Below, one piece after another: positions 7,945-12,787 of a stretch of 19,850 bases of DNA. The translations under genes and the position numbers were made by a program. Within the stretch, counting starts at the first letter, position 1; each line of letters opens with the position of its first letter. This DNA comes from SLJM01 sp964415785 (lineage in GTDB: Bacteria > Myxococcota_A > Bradymonadia > Bradymonadales > Bradymonadaceae), in the NCBI GenBank assembly GCA_964415785.1, contig CAYQBU010000057.1, forward strand, positions 1 to 19,850, given 5' to 3'. The notes under the pieces are model-generated. The model saw only the letters and a list, made by a program, of their open reading frames with translations, ran no database searches and was not told where the DNA came from.

Positions 7945-8778
7945 TTACTGAAAGGAGTGAAAACTACTTAGAAACGAATTGATGACCACCATGGAGGCGA
8001 TGAGGGCCAGATAACCCCCGAGGCATAGATAGGCCATGCGCCGTCCGGAAAGGCCTCGTATCCATGTAATCAGGAGCCCGGCCACGTAGGCAAACCAGGC
8101 AAGGTAGGTGACGGCGATCTTGGGATCGAGAATATTGAGGTCGATCCCGGGCACGTAGACGGCGAGGAGATGGCCGGTCAACAGGCCGATGCCCAGAAAG
8201 ATAACGCCGAAAATGGTGGACAACTTGCTCATCTTTTCGAGGATGGACAGCGATGGCAATCGCTGGAAGATGATGCCCAGGTTTCGCGATTTGAGCTGGC
8301 GCGACAGCAAGATGTACATCAGGGCGTAGATGGCGCTGACCGCCAGAGCGGTGAAGCCGAACACGGTAAATAGGACGTGCACGCCGTAGGTGGGGTGCTC
8401 CAGGAGGAGGTCCGGTGGGGTCGAGGGGGCCATCATAAAGGAGGACCACGTCTGGGCCCCTACGGCCAGGGCGACAAAGAAGGGGCCCGTGTTGGGATCG
8501 CCGTGGCGCCGCTCCGTGACGGCGTAGACCACACCTATACAGATGGCGACCAGCGACAAGAACTCAGCCCGTGAGCTCACCGGGATATGTTCGATATAGA
8601 AGCCGCGGCCGACGAGATAGACGAGATGGACGGTCAGCGTGGCATAGAGGGCGTGGGAGGCGGTGATCGGGGTTTGGGCCTTGGTCGCGCCATCCAAAAA
8701 GTGACGTACGTAAAGAGCGAAGACCACCGCATAGGCGATGGGCAACGCTATCTCCAGGCCGGTGATCAGAGTGAGCAT
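7945..8778 (-). CDS. hemX: HemX/CcsA-like cytochrome c assembly membrane protein
   Basis: A 277-residue integral membrane protein of the cytochrome c assembly (CcmC/CcsA/HemX) superfamily. About eight hydrophobic spans are visible near residues 4-25, 42-60, 72-88, 98-115, 132-158, 186-210, 221-240 and 248-270. Histidines in VHLVYLVGRG (His51), YGVHVLFTVFGF (His134) and TGHLLAVY (His203) lie where the family places haem-ligand histidines. The tryptophan-rich WWD haem-handling motif of true CcsA/CcmC is not evident, and the gene sits directly before hemA, so HemX is preferred. In Bacillus subtilis HemX lowers HemA abundance; whether this one does so is inference. A role in cytochrome c maturation remains possible. 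A weak TTGACG box lies about 60 bases upstream. Confidence 0.8.
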   Translation of the reverse strand: MLTLITGLEIALPIAYAVVFALYVRHFLDGATKAQTPITASHALYATLTVHLVYLVGRGFYIEHIPVSSRAEFLSLVAICIGVVYAVTERRHGDPNTGPFFVALAVGAQTWSSFMMAPSTPPDLLLEHPTYGVHVLFTVFGFTALAVSAIYALMYILLSRQLKSRNLGIIFQRLPSLSILEKMSKLSTIFGVIFLGIGLLTGHLLAVYVPGIDLNILDPKIAVTYLAWFAYVAGLLITWIRGLSGRRMAYLCLGGYLALIASMVVINSFLSSFHSFQ

Positions 8779-8841
8779 AATAGAAATCGGGGGAAAGAGA
8801 GACCCAACGCGGTCATCGTTAGCGAGGCCAGGGGCGCGGCG

Positions 8842-9687
8842 TCAACGCTCAACTGGGCGATTTTGCTCGATGGTGGTCAGTCGTCGGTGGTCTAACACAG
8901 GCATGGACCGTCTAATTTCAAGGACCTTGTTCATGTTCAGGTCGGCGGTGGTGATCGACTCGCCATCGCTGGCGGAGGCGATGAGTTGTCCCCAGGGGTC
9001 GTAGACGGCGCTCTGGCCGAAGGAATAGCGGTTGCCAAAGTGGTGACCCCATTGGTTGGGGGCGAGGACATAGGCCTGGTTTTCGATGGCTCGAGCGCGG
9101 AGCAAGGCGTGCCAGTGGGCGCTTCCGGTTCGTCGGGTAAAGGCAGAGGGCACAGTCAGGACCTGGCATCCCTGGTGTTGGTAGGATCGATAGAGTTCGG
9201 GAAAGCGAAGATCATAACAAATGGAAAGCCCTACCGACCACGTGGACTCTCCGGGGCCGGGGAGTTGAGCAACCACGGGCTGGCTGCCCGGGGCCACGGA
9301 ATCGGATTCACGAAAGGAGTTATCGACGTCGACGTCGACATCAAAGAGGTGAATTTTTCTATAGGACGAGGCCACATCCCCCTGGGGATCGATGAGGACC
9401 TGCGTGTTATGGGTACGCTTTGGGTCCTTTGATAACTCGGCGGTGCTCCCCAGGGTAAGCCAGATATTGAGGTCTTTGGCCAGCTTTCGATAAACGTCGA
9501 CGGTGGGACCGTCGATATGGTCGGCGATCGCCAACTTCTCGCGGTCACGTCCCAGAAATGGGGTATTCTCGGGCGTCAAGACCCAGTGCACTCCGCGGCT
9601 GGCGGCCTGGCGGATCAGGGACTCACTTCGCTCCAGGTTCGCCGCGCGGTCGCGACCAGAGCACATTTGAACGAGAGCAATACGCAT
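8842..9687 (-). CDS. Carbon-nitrogen hydrolase (nitrilase superfamily, Nit1-like)
   Basis: A 281-residue cytosolic amidase-type enzyme. The nitrilase-superfamily catalytic triad is visible as Glu40 in LTPENTPF, Lys111 in SYRKIHLFD and Cys157 in LSICYDLRFPELYR. The YRKIHLFDVD and CYDLRFPELYR strings are characteristic of the Nit1/NitFhit branch, whose known members are deaminated-glutathione amidases that repair a transamination side product. That substrate is inferred from family resemblance, not shown. It is the first gene of the minus-strand cluster, 63 bases before the hemX-like gene, and so may be co-transcribed with the haem genes; no functional link to haem is obvious. No clear Shine-Dalgarno precedes the ATG, but MRIALVQM is the standard family start. 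Confidence 0.88.
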   Translation of the reverse strand: MRIALVQMCSGRDRAANLERSESLIRQAASRGVHWVLTPENTPFLGRDREKLAIADHIDGPTVDVYRKLAKDLNIWLTLGSTAELSKDPKRTHNTQVLIDPQGDVASSYRKIHLFDVDVDVDNSFRESDSVAPGSQPVVAQLPGPGESTWSVGLSICYDLRFPELYRSYQHQGCQVLTVPSAFTRRTGSAHWHALLRARAIENQAYVLAPNQWGHHFGNRYSFGQSAVYDPWGQLIASASDGESITTADLNMNKVLEIRRSMPVLDHRRLTTIEQNRPVER

Positions 9688-9739
9688 GAGGGGAAGGCCT
9701 GGACGAGAGAAGCTGGATCACCGTCGATCGCGATAGACG

Positions 9740-9767
9740 AGGCTAGGGCCAACCGATGGGATGTCAA
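9740..9767 (-). promoter_or_regulatory. Predicted sigma-70-like promoter for the nitrilase-hem cluster
   Basis: On the minus strand a perfect TTGACA (9767-9762) is followed after 16 bases by TAGCCT (9745-9740), which matches the -10 consensus at three of six positions including the key TA and final T. Transcription would begin roughly 50 bases before the nitrilase ATG. The -35 match is strong and the -10 weak, so this is a prediction only. Confidence 0.35.
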
Positions 9768-9810
9768 TGCGGAATAGGGGGATGGGATAGGCCATTGCCG
9801 CAGGTGGCCC

Positions 9811-9839
9811 TTGACAGAAAAGGAGGTGTTCCCTAATTG
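9811..9839 (+). promoter_or_regulatory. Predicted promoter reading toward rimP
   Basis: TTGACA at 9811-9816 is a perfect -35 box. The -10 is uncertain: CCTAAT at 9832-9837 (spacing 15) matches four of six, while TAATTG at 9834-9839 (spacing 17) keeps only the TA. A transcript from here would start near 9845 and cover the hairpins and terminator before rimP. Strong -35, weak -10. Confidence 0.35.
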
Positions 9840-9844
9840 TTGGC

Positions 9845-10036
9845 GCCGTCGCATTTGGAAGAAGTGAGGTCACCTGATGGTTAGGTGGTTGTAGATGCGG
9901 CCCTTGACCAGATTTCGAACGCCACCGTGGCGGTCGGGCAGGCCAAGGAGGGCGACGCCAGAATGAGTTGGCGTTTCGCTACATTTCGCGAAGTTAAAGC
10001 GGAAGTGGGCCCGAAAAGCCCGCTTTTTCTATTTTT
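9845..10036 (+). ncRNA. Candidate structured leader RNA or small RNA upstream of rimP
   Basis: The stretch between the predicted promoter and the terminator can form four successive stem-loops. They are CACCT/AGGTG (9871-9887), a two-part stem GGCC-CTTGAC with GTCGGG-CA-GGCC (9899-9944) enclosing a small CGCCA/TGGCG hairpin, GCGACGCCA with TGGCG-TT-TCGC (9952-9979), and the terminator hairpin. This fits either a free small RNA of about 190 bases or an attenuating leader of the rimP-nusA operon. It does not match a tRNA, SRP RNA or RNase P pattern that I recognise. Folding was done by eye, and the ends are inferred. Confidence 0.35.
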
Positions 10037-10073
10037 AGCACCTGGCCAAATGTGGTCGACACCCGCTCCCTGA
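9963..10073 (+). CDS. Possible 36-residue leader peptide overlapping the terminator
   Basis: A short ORF begins with ATG at 9963 and ends with TGA at 10071-10073. A full-strength AAGGAGG Shine-Dalgarno lies at 9945-9951, with a somewhat long spacing of 11 bases. The peptide starts MSWRFATFREVKAEVG and runs through the terminator stem and U-tract, ending in MWSTPAP. I recognise no family. A ribosome translating it would occupy the terminator hairpin and could let transcription continue into rimP, so its interest is regulatory. It may equally be chance, since the SD sits between two stems. Confidence 0.3.
   Translation: MSWRFATFREVKAEVGPKSPLFLFLAPGQMWSTPAP
10003..10036 (+). terminator. Intrinsic terminator upstream of rimP
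   Basis: An 8-base-pair stem (AAGTGGGC at 10003-10010 with GCCCGCTT at 10018-10025, one G-U pair) with a CCGAAAA loop is followed by a T-rich run (TTTCTATTTTT). It lies 100 bases before the rimP start with no annotated gene ending upstream on this strand. It therefore either ends a small RNA or works as an attenuator. Confidence 0.75.
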
Positions 10074-10084
10074 TGACGAATTAT
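10056..10084 (+). promoter_or_regulatory. Possible rimP-proximal promoter
   Basis: TCGACA at 10056-10061 matches the -35 consensus at five of six positions. After 17 bases AATTAT at 10079-10084 matches the -10 consensus at four of six. A transcript would start near 10091 and give a leader of about 45 bases, bypassing the upstream terminator. Weak to moderate prediction. Confidence 0.35.
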
Positions 10085-10135
10085 TAGGGCAGAAAATCAG
10101 CGGGCGTCCCGGGCCAGAGCAAGGAGCGCAGCAGC

Positions 10136-10687
10136 GTGGGCAGAAAGCGCAAAAGAAAACGCAAACCCCGTAAAGGGAGTCAATCCTCCAAGCCCCTTAC
10201 CCCGGAGCTGAAGACCAAGATTCAGCAATGGGCCGAGGAAGCGGCTGAGGTTCATGGCTATAGTCTGTGGGACGTGGAGACGACGGTTCATGGCAAATGG
10301 ATCGTGCGCCTCTTCATCGATCGCGACGAGTCCGAGCCTGGTCAGGGGATCAATGTCGACGAGTGCGCGGAGGTAAGCCGCTACATGGAGGCGATTTTTG
10401 ACGCCGAAGAAGCGGTCCCCGAAGTCTATGTGCTCGAGGTGTCGAGCCCGGGCATCGAGCGTCCACTGACCAAACCCCATCACCTGGATCGGGTGGTGGG
10501 CGAAGAGGTGGAATTAGTCCTGCGCCAACCGGTGGCGGGCAAAAATAAAGTGGTGGCCAGGCTCAACTCTCACGACGAGGGTGAATTGGTCATCGAATTT
10601 AACGACGAGACCTTCGCCGTGGCCTGGGACGATGTGGCGCGAGCGAAGTTGAAGTTTGATTTTTCCAACGCGAGTAAAAAGCAATGA
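10136..10687 (+). CDS. rimP: Ribosome maturation factor RimP
   Basis: Cytosolic factor needed for 30S subunit assembly. The 183-residue protein carries the conserved YVLEVSSPGIERPL (98-111) and GYSLWDVE (41-48) of the family, plus DRDE followed by INVDECAEVSR (62-83). The start is a GTG at 10136 with AAGGAG 9 bases upstream, and the N-terminus is an unusually basic MGRKRKRKRKPRK tail that the family core does not need. Its stop overlaps the nusA ATG in an ATGA, so the two are coupled. It heads the rimP-nusA-infB-rbfA operon in the common bacterial order. Confidence 0.96.
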   Translation: MGRKRKRKRKPRKGSQSSKPLTPELKTKIQQWAEEAAEVHGYSLWDVETTVHGKWIVRLFIDRDESEPGQGINVDECAEVSRYMEAIFDAEEAVPEVYVLEVSSPGIERPLTKPHHLDRVVGEEVELVLRQPVAGKNKVVARLNSHDEGELVIEFNDETFAVAWDDVARAKLKFDFSNASKKQ

Positions 10688-12510
10688 ATCTCAATAGCGT
10701 CATCGACGAGGTAGGTCGCACCAAGGGAATTGAACGCTCGATTTTGATCGAGACGTTGGAAGCTGCGATCTTGACGGCGGCTCGAAAAACCTATGGGGCT
10801 CAGCGCGAGATCGAAGCGGAGTTCAATGAGGAGAGCGGTGAGGTGCAACTCTTCCAGATCATCACCGTGACCGAAGAGGTGGAAAACCCCTATCGGGAGG
10901 TGTCGGTCGATGAGGTGGAAGAGGCGGGCTTTGAGGCCTATCCGGGAGAGGAGTTGCTATTCCAGATCTTCTATCGGGAAGAAGAAAAGCATAAGGCCAA
11001 GGCCCAGGACGAGAGCTACGGCGATCTGACCAAGCTCGACTCCTATAATAAGACCTTTGGGCGAATCGCTGCCCAGACGGCCAAGCAGGTGATCATCCAG
11101 CGCGTCCGAGAGGCCGAGCGCGATATCATCTACGAAGAGTACAAGGATACCGTTGGCGACATGGTGATTGGGCGAGTGCGCCGTTTCGAGAAAGGCAATA
11201 TCATTGTCGATCTGGGACGGACGGACGCCATATTGCCGAGAAGCGAACAGACGCCGCGGGAGAGCTATCGCCCCGGTGATCGACTCCAGGCGATGATCAA
11301 AGAGGTCAAGCGATCGAGCCGCGACCCGCAGGTGGTGTTGACGCGGGCCGATCCCATGCTTCTCATCAAGCTCTTCGAGCAGGAAGTGCCGGAGATTCAC
11401 GAGGATACGGTGCGTATTGTGGCCGTGGCCCGAGAGCCCGGTGTGCGAACGAAGGTGGCGGTCTACAGTCGCGACAGTGACGTCGATCCGGTGGGAGCGT
11501 GCGTGGGAATGCGTGGATCTCGGGTCCAGGCCGTGGTTCAAGAACTTCGGGGCGAAAAGATCGACATTGTCCCCTATGTGGAGGACACGGCGCGATTTGT
11601 GTGCAATGCCATCAGCCCCGCCGAGGTCAATAAGGTTCTGATCGACGAATCGAATATGACCATGGAGTTGATCGTTCCCGACGACCAGCTGAGCCTGGCG
11701 ATCGGTCGTGGCGGTCAAAATGTACGCCTGGCCGCCCAGCTCACGGGTTGGAACCTGGACATCATCTCCGAGACCCGCCTGGCGAATATGATGGAAGAGT
11801 CTAGAGAGGCTCTCCTGGAATTCGACGGGGTCAACGAGGATATGGTCGATACGCTATTTGCTCTGGGCTACAACAAGCTGGAGCATATGGTTCAGGCGCC
11901 GCCGGAAGAGTTGGCACAGATCCCCGGTTTCGATCTGGATGCAGCGGAGGCCATCATTGCGGCCGCCGAAGATATTCTGTCGCGACCGGCACCGGGATCG
12001 CCTGAGGCGATGACGGAGGCCGATTACGCCCGACGTGATCTGGAAGAGATCAAGGGCGTCGGTTCCAAGGTGGCAGCCAATCTCTATGACTCCGGTTATA
12101 CGACGGTGGGTCATGTGGTGTTCGAGGAGGATGAAGAAACGCTGGCCGAGGCCGCTGGTTTGGGGCCCAACGTCAAGAAGGCAAGTCAGATTCTGTTTGC
12201 CGCCGAAGAGCTGTACCGCCAGCAAAATAAGATCGAGGACGACGAGGCGTTCGAAGCCGCTCGCCAGGCCTTTGAAGAGGGCCAGCAGGAGGACGAGGAC
12301 GACGACGAGCAGGAAGCTCAAGAGGAAGCTCAAGAGGAAGGCGGCGAAGACGGTGATGAGGGCGATGAATCCTCGCAAGAGGAGGAGAGCTCAGTGACCG
12401 AAGAAGATGATGAAGCTGCCGCCGATTCGGACTCCGAAGAAGAGCCAAAAAAGGAGAGCGAGGAACCTTCCGATGAGGCAGAAGCGAGCGCTTCTGACGA
12501 CGATGCCTGA
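10684..12510 (+). CDS. nusA: Transcription termination/antitermination factor NusA with long acidic tail
   Basis: RNA-polymerase-associated pausing, termination and antitermination factor. The 608 residues comprise the polymerase-binding N-terminal domain (1 to about 140), an S1 domain (about 152-222, GDMVIGRVRRFEKGNIIVDLG), KH1 with GMRG (275-278) and KH2 with GRGG in AIGRGGQNVRLAAQLTGW (339-356). Two helix-hairpin-helix-like repeats follow (about 385-430 and 452-510; IPGFDLDAAEAI and IKGVGSKVAANLYDSGY). From about 516 to the end the chain is almost all Glu, Asp, Ser, Gln and Ala, strongly acidic and probably disordered. Many NusA proteins stop near 340-500 residues, so the tail is extra. 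Autoregulation through an upstream terminator is known for the E. coli operon and plausible here. Confidence 0.97.
   Translation: MNLNSVIDEVGRTKGIERSILIETLEAAILTAARKTYGAQREIEAEFNEESGEVQLFQIITVTEEVENPYREVSVDEVEEAGFEAYPGEELLFQIFYREEEKHKAKAQDESYGDLTKLDSYNKTFGRIAAQTAKQVIIQRVREAERDIIYEEYKDTVGDMVIGRVRRFEKGNIIVDLGRTDAILPRSEQTPRESYRPGDRLQAMIKEVKRSSRDPQVVLTRADPMLLIKLFEQEVPEIHEDTVRIVAVAREPGVRTKVAVYSRDSDVDPVGACVGMRGSRVQAVVQELRGEKIDIVPYVEDTARFVCNAISPAEVNKVLIDESNMTMELIVPDDQLSLAIGRGGQNVRLAAQLTGWNLDIISETRLANMMEESREALLEFDGVNEDMVDTLFALGYNKLEHMVQAPPEELAQIPGFDLDAAEAIIAAAEDILSRPAPGSPEAMTEADYARRDLEEIKGVGSKVAANLYDSGYTTVGHVVFEEDEETLAEAAGLGPNVKKASQILFAAEELYRQQNKIEDDEAFEAARQAFEEGQQEDEDDDEQEAQEEAQEEGGEDGDEGDESSQEEESSVTEEDDEAAADSDSEEEPKKESEEPSDEAEASASDDDA
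12313..12336 (+). repeat. 12-base tandem duplication in the NusA acidic tail
   Basis: GAAGCTCAAGAG occurs twice back to back (12313-12324 and 12325-12336), encoding EAQE twice. The DNA copies are identical, suggesting recent duplication or slippage. Confidence 0.8.
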
Positions 12511-12787
12511 GACTTGTCGCCCGGAAGGCTAACGGCCTTTCGGGTGAAGCGTTACGGGACCGTGACCGATCGCCCAGGTGGGCGCCAAGGGTGAAGGTTG
12601 ATGTTTGGTCCGAAGGTGAAGTAAGGAGCAGCCATCGTGGGTTGTTTCGAATCCCAAAGACCCATGAAAGATGGACGGCGGCAGCTTCGTGCACATCCTT
12701 TTGGAAATGCCAGACTGCCGAGTCAGAGATATATAACGAACTGTTCGCCCGGCATCGACGATGTTCGCCGGACAGAGTGGAGAACAC
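12511..12787 (+). other. Hairpin-rich nusA-infB intergenic region, no ylxR
   Basis: These 277 bases hold no recognisable protein gene; ylxR, which often lies here, is absent in all plus-strand frames. Potential stems are CCCGGAAGGC/GCCTTTCGGG (12520-12544), GTTACG/CGTGAC (12551-12566), CGCCC/GGGCG (12571-12584) and a bulged CTGT-CCGGC/GCCGG-ACAG hairpin (12741-12775) ending just before the infB Shine-Dalgarno. None is followed by a T-tract, so they look like processing or leader structures and not terminators. Confidence 0.55.
12707..12735 (+). promoter_or_regulatory. Possible internal promoter for infB
   Basis: TATATA at 12730-12735, within an AT-rich TATATAAC, has ATGCCA at 12707-12712 located 17 bases upstream. 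Each matches its consensus at four of six positions. Transcription would start near 12742, right at the base of the hairpin that precedes the infB ribosome binding site. Weak prediction. Confidence 0.3.

Larger units (their letters stand above)
9688..10135. other. Divergent intergenic control region between the hem cluster and the rimP operon
   Basis: These 448 bases separate two divergent operons. They contain a minus-strand TTGACA at 9762-9767, a plus-strand TTGACA at 9811-9816, an AAGGAGGTG complementary to the 16S 3' end at 9820-9828, potential hairpins at 9871-9887, 9899-9944 and 9952-9979, an intrinsic terminator at 10003-10036 and a short ORF at 9963-10073. I see no tRNA and no conserved long ORF on either strand. 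Confidence 0.7.

Noticed and set aside
9911..9925. TTCGAAC resembling a tRNA T-loop upstream of rimP
   Set aside because: The flanking five bases on each side are not complementary and no acceptor or anticodon stem can be drawn.
10957..11718. Minus-strand reading frame of 253 codons opposite nusA
   Set aside because: Antisense shadow of the NusA S1 and KH domains.
12640..12665. GTTTCGAATCCCA resembling a tRNA T-arm in the nusA-infB spacer
   Set aside because: No matching acceptor, D or anticodon stems are found in the expected positions.
12761..12787. Upstream ATG adding nine residues to IF2
   Set aside because: It lies inside a hairpin with no ribosome binding site; MPKQRVYELAK at 12788 is the family start and has GGAG upstream.
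12637..12787. Possible ylxR remnant between nusA and infB
   Set aside because: None of the plus-strand frames shows the cysteine/arginine signature of YlxR.
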